From: an uncultured bacterium
GTDB taxonomy: Bacteria; Bacteroidota; Bacteroidia; CAILMK01
DNA length: 64,000 bases
Direction: 5' to 3'
Assembly (NCBI GenBank): GCA_903829945.1
Contig: CAIKRV010000066.1
Location: 1-64,000 of the forward strand
In this document: positions 49,101 through 56,524 of the stretch, piece by piece
How the letters are laid out: each line of letters begins with the position of its first letter
Position numbering within the stretch: the first letter of the stretch is position 1
Position numbers and translations under genes: made by a program
Notes under the pieces: model-generated
Told to the model about the DNA's origin: nothing
Databases searched by the model: none
The model's input: only the letters and a program-made list of their open reading frames with translations

Positions 49101-49231
49101 GGAATGGTCAAAACAGAAATACAGGTTCTGATTGCCCGGCAGGTACTTACTATTATATTGTAAAATATGATTTAATAGGTGCACAAGCCGGATATGGATC
49201 CAAAACAGGAACTGTAACACTGATAAGATAA
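43109..49231 (+). CDS. Giant PKD-repeat surface protein with T9SS type B (gliding-motility-type) C-terminal domain
   Basis: 2040 residues with a signal peptide (about 1-26, ending QANA). PKD-type domains are recognisable from their WDFGD motifs near residues 63, 165 and 265. More diverged versions follow (YWNFGDG near 708, WWDFDNDG near 1430, VWNTGD near 1570), with long unassigned segments between. The last about 85 residues (VFTPNGDGKNDVF ... IFNRWGEKVF ... GTVTLIR) are a CHU_C/gliding-motility-associated type B sorting domain. Likely a cell-surface adhesin or filament; no catalytic domain was recognised. It sits behind an ECF sigma/anti-sigma pair whose second member has the same PKD plus sorting domain plan. 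Confidence 0.85.
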   Translation: MSRLSKSLKVLLLAFAALVTASQANAQCQIKIINGTSDHGCAPLTVDLEITNTSGKTISSVKWDFGDKTTNSHPKSDSTLSHIYTNPSNDTTKDYKPTATITFSDGTTCSATYSGVIKVWDNPIAKINIPSNTVQCLKDNKYCYTQNSKPSKDGFQIVRYSWDFGDGTVDSGDANGKPAKNSSLGIDSNGCYTYQYTGTYDVKLVVTDTRGCSSQDKLLGKIKILPNLSISISVTSVQKCGSTLGTFVNGIPDTTGWHVKSFRWDFGDGTSNTKDWGKPKFTHNYTDTGTFYPTFTIITKDGCVQSSKIGNYKIVVISAHLKLTFPDTLCWSDANSKGVLYTPAPLDNVDTTYWNFGFDDNGKAQSDWKYSPATAFIGFITPVTYHFAKGPKDYTGTLTVIHHICGKMDTCFVTHVKGPQATINITPPGFESYRPPVPLNYSYKDTSGKPDPKYASNVLSMQQFMDLMDTVHKVFCSRSIAWQYYTAVSPSSTADSGYCNAPIVSTTWSTNKYCTGDSITYISSITRKSNNYKLIVTDSAATSGVFIIDSFILDQLDGGKGKHQNSTFPYQFTDYKNFDYASFIKRMNDKTISKTTANSLADVNKKSKMIWTQPSGSLFENNMSDSDKYTCTPERLVRFTNNSSKFRLIPQIDDASMSVDPDTCAHVNPYIKHKRDSTGDKNSGTVDSLPYAGRNNYPYSSDSLAYYWNFGDGIDDINGDGITDTAYFSHRNQLDVLKYSREAAPWHYYDPKKAPKNRPCYSVSMVVMDYKTGCKDQASLQLLFGRPVASWDRSKYCRMNYYIQSFLPGGLTSDYNGQKGREFRGFKLVPISGGSGTGPCAVTDGNVVRYRVNIKETKPSVCESPQGYWVCFDSAAAKQYSQSEIQGDTFYAHFHKGSLPVSVTAPGPGLSAAKNSDAITCLYNGHFDGSGNYLFDTAWNYHWTSKIQIEMFGDAPAYAKGGFADGKGNWQYSASDTGCKTIGVVIKNGDCYDTAWYHNYICFNKVDPYVDLVSDVTGSEVPMKILSSLWFRDTTTYQPNRNIGTAYETYPKIDTFENHQYDSLLYPVLTYVTAKNTWHADTRTVEPFALSGYPATSICRVRPMDKNQALITKFEASITRLQIPGPNPYWPYGSTLGDIDYYYNDSNHIWPDRISLNTQYSDVDSINKVKTTLYFPKAVAYTPPALPALYITIDDNGNYDTVVVSQAGNNIYITQEELDSLNKGYSPTILKKDDRYNYLNITCNSNAKVTIHANPKNVPVAVGSSIAILDLADTTSTHLDDKSVPHSVLRFLLPWPGLYKITSNVVDIRGCSNLQDFYVINAHFAKFGSTDSVQCSDKPVHFTSYVRYWTTDFQLRPWYLNPADGNRYWMPDGWVWTYVPQDATILGRFFDADGLPDFNPWDGDPIGVRKAMWKYWPMKWLASDTNHQEKIWWDFDNDGHIDASGPNPTWTYKKPGIYTVRMITRDSSGRLLQTFRRNFIKIIKVKSDFIAYDTSGRPNSPDRVDTLEFCSPHLFHIFDSTNISMGVNTYHYSPEKKYIFAYQDSVYAIDPKTKKRIIVPKIINYDSVTQWVWNTGDISQNVTKTKYTQPYDHIYGWNDTFTVSLKVSTLHSCGDSITKLDYIKLIGLQPRFKFVAPYPGYTERGCLPFKVRLLNTNIHASSKSNYQFDQNDGRTVASNYTQPYVDLYYNHLKHADSVAGSDSSVFNVTMYETGDVYNFLTGSTTKCSASWPNPANPKDPVFQVIVYRHDTLMIKGDTDVCPGQTISFHDSSTDMNVFSNIKWILSDPSGTFIDSASGPTYTYTKLTSPGLFLLTSIGRYKDHYNPSTQSLEHCSDMQTQRYIKVEAVHAAFSVDSQSLGALGKFTFYNHSYGGTTYAWNYNYDPTKPSMAPDEVVNDTSARYHDYEKDLKLQNAPDSQDYTFIVRLVVTSPAKCVDIKIDTVHFRRNFQTYNVFTPNGDGKNDVFKPRVLGDKYYHIMIFNRWGEKVFESTDKNSTWNGQNRNTGSDCPAGTYYYIVKYDLIGAQAGYGSKTGTVTLIR

Positions 49232-49246
49232 TAGTAAAACATGAAA

Positions 49247-49286
49247 AAGGAAAGGGGCACTTAGTTTTAAGTGCCCCTTTTCTTTT
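49247..49286. terminator. Bidirectional intrinsic terminator
   Basis: A 13-bp perfect stem AAAGGGGCACTTA (49251-49263) / TAAGTGCCCCTTT (49268-49280) with a GTTT loop lies between the convergent giant PKD gene and the YyaL-like gene. It has T-rich sequence on its right and A-rich sequence on its left. Confidence 0.9.
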
Positions 49287-49301
49287 ATAGCTTATTGAAA
49301 A

Positions 49302-51242
49302 TTAAAATTCTTCCGGTAGCCCGCATGTTTTATCTGCACATAAGTACACTAATGTTTTACCATTAACATATTTACCTTGGAGCAATGGAATATTGCTTTG
49401 TTTGGTAGTAGTGCCAAATATTAATGTGTCCGGTGAAAATTTATGTGCAAATTGTTTCCTGATTTCCTTTGCACGCTCCCCCACTATGGCTCTTTCATAA
49501 TAAGGGAAGTTAAATTTCAATAATAACATCCCCCAGTTAGAATAATAAGAGCCATGCTCCACCAAGTTTTCTAAAACACCCATCAACATTTTTCGGGATT
49601 GAGACAGATAAGCATCCTTATCCGTCAATTTTCCCAATAAAAATAAATTATTAGCCATTACTGAATTTGCCGAACTGATGACATTATCTCCTAAGTCGAT
49701 TTTTCTTGATAATAAATCATTATTTTCTTTAGAAGTGAAGTAAAAATACACCCCTTGTTCATCAATAAAATTTTCAAGAACGAATTCAGTATATTTAATA
49801 GCTGCTTGAATATAATCTTCATTAAAAGTAGCACTATATAAATCTATCTGCGCTTGAATGACAAAAGCATAATCCTCAAGGAAGGCGGATATACTAGGCA
49901 GGTCCTTTTTGAGCGTATGGAACAACTTACCATCCTGATTTAATTTAGCGATAATAAAAGAATATAACTGCTCCGCTTCTTTGAGATATTTCTCATCTTG
50001 CAAACAATTATAGGCTTTTACAAAGGCCGATATAAGCATGGCGTTCCAGCTGAATAAAATCTTAGCATCCAAGCCGGGTCTTATTCTTTGCCCTCTGGCA
50101 GATAATAACTTTTCTTCAATTATATTTTGTGTGTGCTCAGAGGCTTCTATCTCATCATTAAACAATAAAATAGAATTTCCATTTTCCCAATAACCCTTTC
50201 CTCCTACTTCGTACAATGCCTTTGCCACAGGCGCAAGCTCGCCCAGAATAAGTTCAAGTTCATTATCTGACCATACGTAATACTTCCCTTCTTCTCCCTC
50301 ACTATCGGCATCTAAAGCACTATAAAATGCCTCACCATGCAATTCCCTTTTCAGGAAATCAAAAGTTTGTTCCACTACTTTTTTAAATCGCTTATCCTGA
50401 GTTATTAAAAATCCTTCAGCATATAAGGCCAATAATTGTGCATTATCATACAACATTTTCTCAAAATGAGGAATTTTCCATGCTGCATCGGTTGCATACC
50501 TGGCAAACCCACCACCAATTTGATCATATATCCCACCCGCTGCCATTTTTTTTAAAGTAAATACAGTATGATTCAATGCATCCTCATTCTTACTATAATA
50601 ATGGTACCTTAGTAAAAATAAGTAATTATCCGGCATTGGAAATTTCGGTGCCCTACCTTTCCCACCATGAGTTTTATCAAAAAGTTGAGCAAAAGATTGA
50701 TAAACCCGCTCTGTAATATGATCCGGAAAGGATTCATCCGGCAAAGAATGATATATTGGATTAAGACCTTTAATACCTGATAACATTTTATCTGCATAGT
50801 CCAAATATTGTTTGGTCCGGTATTTATAACCGGAAGCCAATTCATGCAGTAATCCTTTCCAAGATGTTTTGGGGAAATAAGTACCTGCATATACCGGCCT
50901 TCCGTCCGGTAAGGCAAATGCATTAAGAGGCCAACCTCCTCTACCACTCATAATTTGAGCGGCATCCATATAAAACTGATCCACATCCGGTCGTTCTTCC
51001 CGGTCGACTTTAATGCAGATATAATCCTTATTCATCAGGGCTGCTACCTCCTCGTCTTCAAATGATTCATGTGCCATAACATGACACCAATGACAAGCAC
51101 TATATCCTATACTAATTATAACTAGTTTGTTTTCAGTTTTGGCTAAATCCCACGCCGCCTGCCCCCAAGGCAACCAATGTACCGGGTTATGGGCATGCTG
51201 CAATAAGTAAGGACTACTCTCCTCTGCTAATAAATTTGACAT
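49302..51242 (-). CDS. YyaL/SPATA20-type protein (thioredoxin-like DUF255 plus six-hairpin domain)
   Basis: 646 residues. The N-terminal thioredoxin-like DUF255 domain (about 1-165) shows [12 protein letters not shown], a CHWCH motif in place of the CxxC site, DREERPDV and GGWPLN. The remainder (about 180-600) resembles the alpha/alpha barrel of N-acylglucosamine 2-epimerases, with GGGFARYA and FEKMLYDNA. Cytoplasmic by lack of a signal peptide. The family is widespread from bacteria to mammals but its reaction is not established. Preceded by a small membrane protein gene 42 bp upstream. Confidence 0.88.
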   Translation of the reverse strand: MSNLLAEESSPYLLQHAHNPVHWLPWGQAAWDLAKTENKLVIISIGYSACHWCHVMAHESFEDEEVAALMNKDYICIKVDREERPDVDQFYMDAAQIMSGRGGWPLNAFALPDGRPVYAGTYFPKTSWKGLLHELASGYKYRTKQYLDYADKMLSGIKGLNPIYHSLPDESFPDHITERVYQSFAQLFDKTHGGKGRAPKFPMPDNYLFLLRYHYYSKNEDALNHTVFTLKKMAAGGIYDQIGGGFARYATDAAWKIPHFEKMLYDNAQLLALYAEGFLITQDKRFKKVVEQTFDFLKRELHGEAFYSALDADSEGEEGKYYVWSDNELELILGELAPVAKALYEVGGKGYWENGNSILLFNDEIEASEHTQNIIEEKLLSARGQRIRPGLDAKILFSWNAMLISAFVKAYNCLQDEKYLKEAEQLYSFIIAKLNQDGKLFHTLKKDLPSISAFLEDYAFVIQAQIDLYSATFNEDYIQAAIKYTEFVLENFIDEQGVYFYFTSKENNDLLSRKIDLGDNVISSANSVMANNLFLLGKLTDKDAYLSQSRKMLMGVLENLVEHGSYYSNWGMLLLKFNFPYYERAIVGERAKEIRKQFAHKFSPDTLIFGTTTKQSNIPLLQGKYVNGKTLVYLCADKTCGLPEEF

Positions 51243-51284
51243 GGTAAAATTTTGATAATATATTCGGGAACAAAGTTCCTGAAA

Positions 51285-51812
51285 CTATTTAACAGAAGCA
51301 AAAAACCAATGATGAATGATATCACCAACATTGACATGCAGACTATAATATAAACCACAAAAAACCAAAGAATACATAGTAAATGAGGCTAACATATATA
51401 AAGTAGCTTTCCTGTAATTTTTGGTAATATTAACTGCTAAAAAAGCCCCCACAGGAACCTGCAAAATTAAGGGCGTTAATAATGCAATACTCGTTAAACC
51501 AAATCGTGAACGAATCCAAACCATTCGGCGACTACTTTTATTAAACTTAGGCGGGTGATGTTGTTTCCTTAATATATATTTATGCCATAAAATTCTAATC
51601 TCGGCACCTAGGAGTGCAAAAATAAAAAAGCCGACCATCCCCCCTGCAACGGTAATCATAACCGATGGGAAAAAACCAAGATTGAAAGAAGTGGCACAAA
51701 ATATTCCTGCCATATATTTCAAAGAGGATAAAAACAATACCAACGCAGCATTAAAAACTTTCATGGGAATGTGTATAGCGAGAAAGTAAAACAATTTTAA
51801 ATCTTTTGGCAA
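51285..51812 (-). CDS. Hypothetical multi-spanning membrane protein
   Basis: 175 residues with about three hydrophobic spans (about 20-75, 103-128 and 135-158) and a basic cytoplasmic loop between the first and second (KYILRKQHHPPKFNKSSRR). I do not recognise the family with confidence; a distant likeness to small multidrug-export/DedA-like proteins was considered but is not supported by a clear motif. A second start at residue 17 (MKVFNAAL, 51764) is possible. Confidence 0.6.
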   Translation of the reverse strand: MPKDLKLFYFLAIHIPMKVFNAALVLFLSSLKYMAGIFCATSFNLGFFPSVMITVAGGMVGFFIFALLGAEIRILWHKYILRKQHHPPKFNKSSRRMVWIRSRFGLTSIALLTPLILQVPVGAFLAVNITKNYRKATLYMLASFTMYSLVFCGLYYSLHVNVGDIIHHWFFASVK

Positions 51813-51887
51813 GTTATGATAAGCACAATAGCGAATCAGCCGTTAAATATACGAAAATAAAACGGATGTAAGATTTAAAAGATAATG

Positions 51888-53192
51888 TTAAGAATTCAGC
51901 AGACCTTGAAAAACTTTCTTCCATCCTTTCCATTCACCATAATCACTTAATGATTCATTATGTAAGATTATACTAAAGACTCCATTGTGTAATTTGCAGT
52001 TAGCTATCGCTTTAGAAAGTTCGATGGATGCATCTACCGGACTTAATTTCAAATAATTTTTTAAGGTAACATCCATCAGCATGGATGGATAAATAATTAA
52101 ATCAGTTTTTTCATTGTTCAGAACATCAAACCACGAAAAAGGTACTGCCATAAAATTTTTATACCCCCAAGAATGAATTGGACAGGAGGTATAATCATTA
52201 AAAATTCCAGACTTTAAAAATGATCGTCTCGTTTTTGGTAATGTGTATTTAAGAAAATGCATACGAGCTGCATTAATTACATCTTCACTGATAAATTCTA
52301 ATTGCGTTTTTTCAAAGCGAATCATCCGTTCGCTTTGAAACGCAGTATAGGATGGATGAATTCCAATAGTACAGGAATGATCAGAAAATCTTTTTATCAA
52401 TTCTTGATAGGTTTCAGAATGATAAGTATGTCTTCCGTCTTCCTTGCAATGTCGATCAATGAGAAAAAAAATTGCAAGTGGTGTCTTAATATCTGCTATT
52501 TGATCAAAAACATCAAACGGGTCAGTTCCACTTCTATAATATTTAAAACGAGAGGCAATAGCTGTAATGTTTAGCGTTATGCATTCTTTAATAAAACCTG
52601 CAATATGCAAACCGATACTTTTCCCTTTATACAAATAAGGATGATCAATATCTATAGTAATATGTTGCTGAAAAACATTCTGAATTCTAGTTAAATTAGG
52701 TTTTAAAGCATAACAATAATTCCAAATCCATTCTGCATATTGATGTAAAACAGGTTCGGAATAATATCGCTTATGGTAAAGTTCATAAGCTTCTTCATCA
52801 TATCGGTCATGTTTATCCAATTTGGATTCTTGATAAAACACATACTCACTAATTAAATAAAATGCCGCACTGAACAAATCAAAATCAATATTGTATTCGT
52901 TCATTTCCTTCTCAGAAAAATAAAGCCTCAAAAAATCATTCTTAATAAGCTTAGGATTATTTTTCCTTAGTTCACGTTCCATTAATAAGCCCTCATTTGG
53001 AATACTTAAATCAGCCGGAATAGTGAAATCATTGGTATAATTAATAATAGAGGCATTAGGGTATTTTTCCAAAGCATCCGAAATAGATGATTTCAGAACC
53101 ACCTCATATTGGGTATGCAAAATAGTTTCAAAGAGTATATCAAATATATACTCCAACCTTGATGAGGATTCATTTACTATAATAAGAAACAT
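51888..53192 (-). CDS. Polysaccharide-deacetylase-like protein (Bacteroidetes type)
   Basis: 434 residues, no signal peptide. The central and C-terminal part carries NodB-like signatures: DIDHPYLY for the first metal-binding Asp region, IGIHPSY for the His pair region, RMHFLKY, then YTSCPIHSWGYKNFMAVPF and a terminal ILHNES. An N-terminal about 130-residue extension precedes it. Such proteins remove N- or O-acetyl groups from glycans in cell envelope pathways; here some canonical residues are spread or altered, so activity is uncertain. The start codon overlaps the stop of the Kazal gene (TGATG), so the two are translated together. Confidence 0.72.
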   Translation of the reverse strand: MFLIIVNESSSRLEYIFDILFETILHTQYEVVLKSSISDALEKYPNASIINYTNDFTIPADLSIPNEGLLMERELRKNNPKLIKNDFLRLYFSEKEMNEYNIDFDLFSAAFYLISEYVFYQESKLDKHDRYDEEAYELYHKRYYSEPVLHQYAEWIWNYCYALKPNLTRIQNVFQQHITIDIDHPYLYKGKSIGLHIAGFIKECITLNITAIASRFKYYRSGTDPFDVFDQIADIKTPLAIFFLIDRHCKEDGRHTYHSETYQELIKRFSDHSCTIGIHPSYTAFQSERMIRFEKTQLEFISEDVINAARMHFLKYTLPKTRRSFLKSGIFNDYTSCPIHSWGYKNFMAVPFSWFDVLNNEKTDLIIYPSMLMDVTLKNYLKLSPVDASIELSKAIANCKLHNGVFSIILHNESLSDYGEWKGWKKVFQGLLNS

Positions 53193-53731
53193 CAGAGACT
53201 TTCCTTTACAAAGCGTTTAACTTTAAAATACCCTGTTCCTGTTTTAACTACTATTAAATAAACACCGGTATTCAAATTATCAATGGGAACATTGTAACTA
53301 TATGGAGGCAAGTTCTGATCGATGGTTCCTACATTATAATAATAATATTGATGCCCATAAACATCCATGATGTACACCTGGCAATCAATAGTCGTTTGGA
53401 CGGCTATACTTAAAGTTAAGCCATAATTGCTATTGCTAAATACAGGAATTGGATAAATAATAAAATCCATTGGGGTACACGGACCGGCTGTATAATTCAG
53501 GATTCCGTCCCTATCCGTTGCAAAACAAGAATTATGGTAGGTTTTGCCGTTACAGCCGCAAACCGGCACATAATCGTTATAACAATTGGAATTGGTATTT
53601 ATCTTGGTAGAATCTTGACAACACCCATAACATTGAGCATGAGCATAGTTAGCATACAATACTCCACATATTAGCAGTAAAAGTCTTCCTATGGATTTGT
53701 ACATTCTCGTATATTTTAGCAATCTTTGCAA
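53192..53731 (-). CDS. Secreted Kazal-type domain protein with T9SS sorting domain
   Basis: 179 residues. A signal peptide (ending ANYAHAQ; the inner ATG at 53704 gives the cleaner one) is followed by a Cys-rich segment and a Kazal-like domain (about 48-86: YVPVCGCNGKTYHNSCFA ... GPC), the fold of secreted serine-protease inhibitors. The C-terminus (about 92-179) is a type A T9SS sorting domain. Being secreted by a peptidase-rich bacterium, it may protect surface proteins from proteolysis; this is inference. Coupled to the deacetylase-like gene by a TGATG overlap. Confidence 0.78.
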   Translation of the reverse strand: MQRLLKYTRMYKSIGRLLLLICGVLYANYAHAQCYGCCQDSTKINTNSNCYNDYVPVCGCNGKTYHNSCFATDRDGILNYTAGPCTPMDFIIYPIPVFSNSNYGLTLSIAVQTTIDCQVYIMDVYGHQYYYYNVGTIDQNLPPYSYNVPIDNLNTGVYLIVVKTGTGYFKVKRFVKESL

Positions 53732-53813
53732 TTGGGTTTTTACATTACAAATATCAAAGGTGGTATCAAATGGGAAGATACAACTTTTAATACTTTTTAT
53801 CTAACGCAAATTT

Positions 53814-54560
53814 ATGGGCTTTTTATCCAAATTATTCGGAAATAAAGAAGACAATTCTATGCCGTTCAATCCTATTCAGGTGGATATGCATTCGCATTTA
53901 TTCCCCGGGATAGATGATGGGGTAGAAAATTATGAGGAATCCTTGGCCGTCATTCGCAGCTTACACGACCTGGGGTACAAGAAATTTATCGTTACGCCAC
54001 ATATCATGTCTGATTTTTATAAAAATACACCTGAAGTAATTCATGAAAAATGTGAAGAATTACGCGTTTTACTCAAGGAAAATGAAATAGATGTAGCTAT
54101 AGAAGCTGCGGCGGAATACTATCTTGATGAAGAATTTGAAAAGAAAATTGCTTCGAAAGGACTTATGAGTTTTGGAAAAAACTATGTATTGGTGGAAACC
54201 AATTATATGAATCCCATGCATAATTTCAGAGAAACCATGTTTAATCTGAAAATTGCAGGTTATAATCCTATCCTTGCCCATCCGGAAAGATACATATACA
54301 TGTATGGAGAAGGTTTTGAGAAATATGAAGAACTTTATGATTTAGGTATTTTATTTCAGGTCAATATTTCCTCTTTAATAGGCTACTATTCAAATGAAGC
54401 CAAGTCCATAGCAGAAAAACTTATAAAAAACAAAATGGTGCATTTTATAGGGACAGACATTCATGGCGTCAAACATATAAAGCCTATTGTGGACGCTATG
54501 CGGACTAAAATTTACCAGAGCATACCGGAATTGGAATTATTAAATAACAGTTTATTATAA
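53814..54560 (+). CDS. CpsB/YwqE-type PHP-family tyrosine-protein phosphatase
   Basis: 248 residues. The metal-binding PHP motifs are present: DMHSHLFPGIDDG (about 24-36), TPHI (about 61-64), HPERY (about 157-161) and GTDIHG (about 211-216). CpsB/YwqE enzymes dephosphorylate the tyrosine kinase that controls capsule or exopolysaccharide export. No BY-kinase adjoins it, but a sugar transferase gene follows 42 bp later, in line with a role in surface polysaccharide. Confidence 0.87.
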   Translation: MGFLSKLFGNKEDNSMPFNPIQVDMHSHLFPGIDDGVENYEESLAVIRSLHDLGYKKFIVTPHIMSDFYKNTPEVIHEKCEELRVLLKENEIDVAIEAAAEYYLDEEFEKKIASKGLMSFGKNYVLVETNYMNPMHNFRETMFNLKIAGYNPILAHPERYIYMYGEGFEKYEELYDLGILFQVNISSLIGYYSNEAKSIAEKLIKNKMVHFIGTDIHGVKHIKPIVDAMRTKIYQSIPELELLNNSLL

Positions 54561-54569
54561 CTGTTATTT
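54542..54569 (+). terminator. Hairpin overlapping the end of the CpsB-like gene
   Basis: AAATAACAGTT (54542-54552) pairs perfectly with AACTGTTATTT (54559-54569) across a 6-nt loop and is followed by GTAATTTTACTTT. The stem includes the stop codon of the upstream gene, so translation to the end would compete with folding. It may act as a leaky terminator before the sugar transferase gene. Confidence 0.6.
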
Positions 54570-54602
54570 GTAATTTTACTTTCCCATAAGCAAATAAACA
54601 AT

Positions 54603-55208
54603 ATGTATCAAAGTATCACTAAGCCGTTTTTTGATAAATTATTTGCATTACTGGGGTTAATTGTTTTGAGTCCACTTTTTTTATTTATCTGCCTCATCTT
54701 AATAATTTTCCAACGAGGTGCCGTATTTTTCATTCAAAAAAGAATTGGAAAAAATAATGTTCCTTTTAATATTATAAAATTTAGAACCATGAAAGCGGAC
54801 CGGTTGGATAATATCCAAATGGACGAATCACAACGCATTACACCTATTGGACACTATTTGAGAAGATCCCATTTTGACGAACTACCTCAATTATGGAATA
54901 TTTTAATGGGTCAATTGTCTTTCATTGGGCCCCGTCCTTTATTACCGGAATATTTAGATTATTATACTATTACACAAGCAAGTCGGCATATGGTTATGCC
55001 GGGCATTGCAGGTTTAAGCCAAGTTCTGGGGGGCAATACCCTTCCTTGGAATCAAAGGTTACGATTAGATGCATTTTATGCTAAGAAATGCTCCTTGACA
55101 TTAGACCTAAAAATAGTCCGCTTAAGCCTGATATATATTTTCAAATCCAAGGGTAAGCATGAAAGTATTAGTAAATCCTTTATTGAGGATATAAAAGAGA
55201 GAAGCTGA
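54603..55208 (+). CDS. Undecaprenyl-phosphate sugar phosphotransferase (bacterial sugar transferase family)
   Basis: 201 residues with one N-terminal hydrophobic hairpin (about 13-38) and the cytoplasmic catalytic core of the WcaJ/PglC type. Motifs are KRIGKNNVPFNIIKFRTM, LRRSHFDELPQLWNIL, and FIGPRPLLPEY. It transfers a sugar phosphate to the lipid carrier, the first step of a surface polysaccharide or glycan. The compact single-domain size is PglC-like. Confidence 0.9.
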   Translation: MYQSITKPFFDKLFALLGLIVLSPLFLFICLILIIFQRGAVFFIQKRIGKNNVPFNIIKFRTMKADRLDNIQMDESQRITPIGHYLRRSHFDELPQLWNILMGQLSFIGPRPLLPEYLDYYTITQASRHMVMPGIAGLSQVLGGNTLPWNQRLRLDAFYAKKCSLTLDLKIVRLSLIYIFKSKGKHESISKSFIEDIKERS

Positions 55209-55266
55209 GAATTATGCTTAATATTTCAGTCATTTTTCGGATATTTGAAGCGCAAATTATTAAGTA

Positions 55267-55803
55267 ATGATTTTATCAGACAAAAGAATTTTAGATGAAA
55301 TTTCTAAAGGGACAATTTTAATTGAACCTTATAGAGAAGAATGTATGGGAACCAATTCCTATGATGTACATTTAGGTAAATATTTGGCTTGCTATAAAGA
55401 CCGAGTATTAGATGCTCGTCAACATAATCAAATAGAGGAATTTAAAATTCCTGAAGATGGATATGTTCTTGAACCGGGAACCTTGTATTTGGGCGTAACT
55501 GAAGAGTACACTGAAACCCATGCACATGTTCCATTTTTAGAAGGTAAATCTAGTGCCGGTAGATTAGGTATATTTATTCACGCTACTGCCGGAAAAGGGG
55601 ATGTAGGTTATTGCAATACTTGGACATTAGAAATTACTGTTATTCAGCCTATTAGAGTATATGCCGGGATGCCAATCGGCCAACTTATTTATTTTGATGT
55701 AGATGGTGAAATAAACACTTATTATAAAGATAAGGTAAATGCGAAATATAATACGCGAAGTGTAAAACCAATTGAATCCATGATGTGGAAAAATAAGTTT
55801 TAA
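55267..55803 (+). CDS. dcd: dCTP deaminase
   Basis: 178 residues. Converts dCTP to dUTP for dTMP synthesis. Shows LSDKRIL at the start, GTNSYDVHLG, FLEGKSSAGRLGIFIHATAG with the catalytic Glu in its C-terminal half (WTLEIT), and GMPIGQLIYF. Matches the family in length and conserved positions. Ends at a strong terminator shared with rdgB. Confidence 0.93.
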   Translation: MILSDKRILDEISKGTILIEPYREECMGTNSYDVHLGKYLACYKDRVLDARQHNQIEEFKIPEDGYVLEPGTLYLGVTEEYTETHAHVPFLEGKSSAGRLGIFIHATAGKGDVGYCNTWTLEITVIQPIRVYAGMPIGQLIYFDVDGEINTYYKDKVNAKYNTRSVKPIESMMWKNKF

Positions 55804-55817
55804 GCTTAAATGCTATT

Positions 55818-55853
55818 AAAAAAGCACTGAAGTATGTTTCAGTGCTTTTTTTT
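55818..55853. terminator. Bidirectional intrinsic terminator
   Basis: A 14-bp perfect stem AAAAAAGCACTGAA / TTCAGTGCTTTTTT with a 6-nt loop and further T residues lies between the convergent dcd and rdgB genes. Confidence 0.93.
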
Positions 55854-55854
55854 G

Positions 55855-56439
55855 TTAAATATGATTGGTTTCTCTTAAAAAGGCTACCATTTTTGATAAT
55901 GCGCGGGCCCTATGACTGATTTTATTTTTATCAGACTTAGACATTTCTGCAAAAGTGACCAATAAACCTTTTGGTTGGAAGATAGGATCATATCCAAACC
56001 CATCCTGCCCACGGCGTTCCGTAGTTATTTCACCCTTCACTAATCCTTCAAAAATATATTCTTTACCATCCAGGATTAAGGCAAAAATGGTTCTGAACTG
56101 AGCCTCCCTATTTACCAAACCATCCATAGCTGCCAATAGTTTGTCCATATTTTTTGCAGCATTTCCTGTTTCACCGGCATATCTTGCGGAATAGACCCCG
56201 GGTGCTCCTCCTAATGCAACAACTTCCAAGCCACTATCATCCGCAAAACAATTGTGTCCTGAAAAAGAATATACTTCCCTCGCTTTTATTAATGCATTTT
56301 CTTCCAAGGAGTTACCTGTTTCAGGTATTTCATCTTTAAAAGAAATGGCATCTAAAGTTTTGATTTCCATACCTGCCGGCATAGATGATTGTATTTCAGA
56401 AGCTTTATTAATATTATGACTGGCAAATATGAGTTCCAT
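55855..56439 (-). CDS. rdgB: RdgB/HAM1-type non-canonical purine NTP pyrophosphatase
   Basis: 194 residues. House-cleaning enzyme that hydrolyses XTP, dITP and ITP to the monophosphate and pyrophosphate. Recognised by FASHNINKASEI at the N-terminus, SLEENALIKAR, FADDSGLEV, PGVYSARYAG and DGFGYDPIF, ending with KNKISHRARAL. It converges on dcd and diverges from the IscA-type gene. Confidence 0.95.
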   Translation of the reverse strand: MELIFASHNINKASEIQSSMPAGMEIKTLDAISFKDEIPETGNSLEENALIKAREVYSFSGHNCFADDSGLEVVALGGAPGVYSARYAGETGNAAKNMDKLLAAMDGLVNREAQFRTIFALILDGKEYIFEGLVKGEITTERRGQDGFGYDPIFQPKGLLVTFAEMSKSDKNKISHRARALSKMVAFLRETNHI

Positions 56440-56454
56440 GCTTAAATTTTGCTA

Positions 56455-56462
56455 CAAATCTA
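56455..56462 (-). promoter_or_regulatory. Bacteroidetes -7 promoter element for rdgB
   Basis: The minus strand reads TAGATTTG, an exact TAnnTTTG, 15 bp before the rdgB ATG. Confidence 0.4.
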
Positions 56463-56487
56463 CTTCACAATTTGAAACCTAATTCCA

Positions 56488-56495
56488 TATCTTTG
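56488..56495 (+). promoter_or_regulatory. Bacteroidetes -7 promoter element for the IscA-type gene
   Basis: TATCTTTG matches TAnnTTTG and lies 29 bp before the ATG at 56525. It is divergent from the rdgB element. Confidence 0.4.
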
Positions 56496-56524
56496 TGTTC
56501 TAATCTAGAATTATTCTAAAAAGT

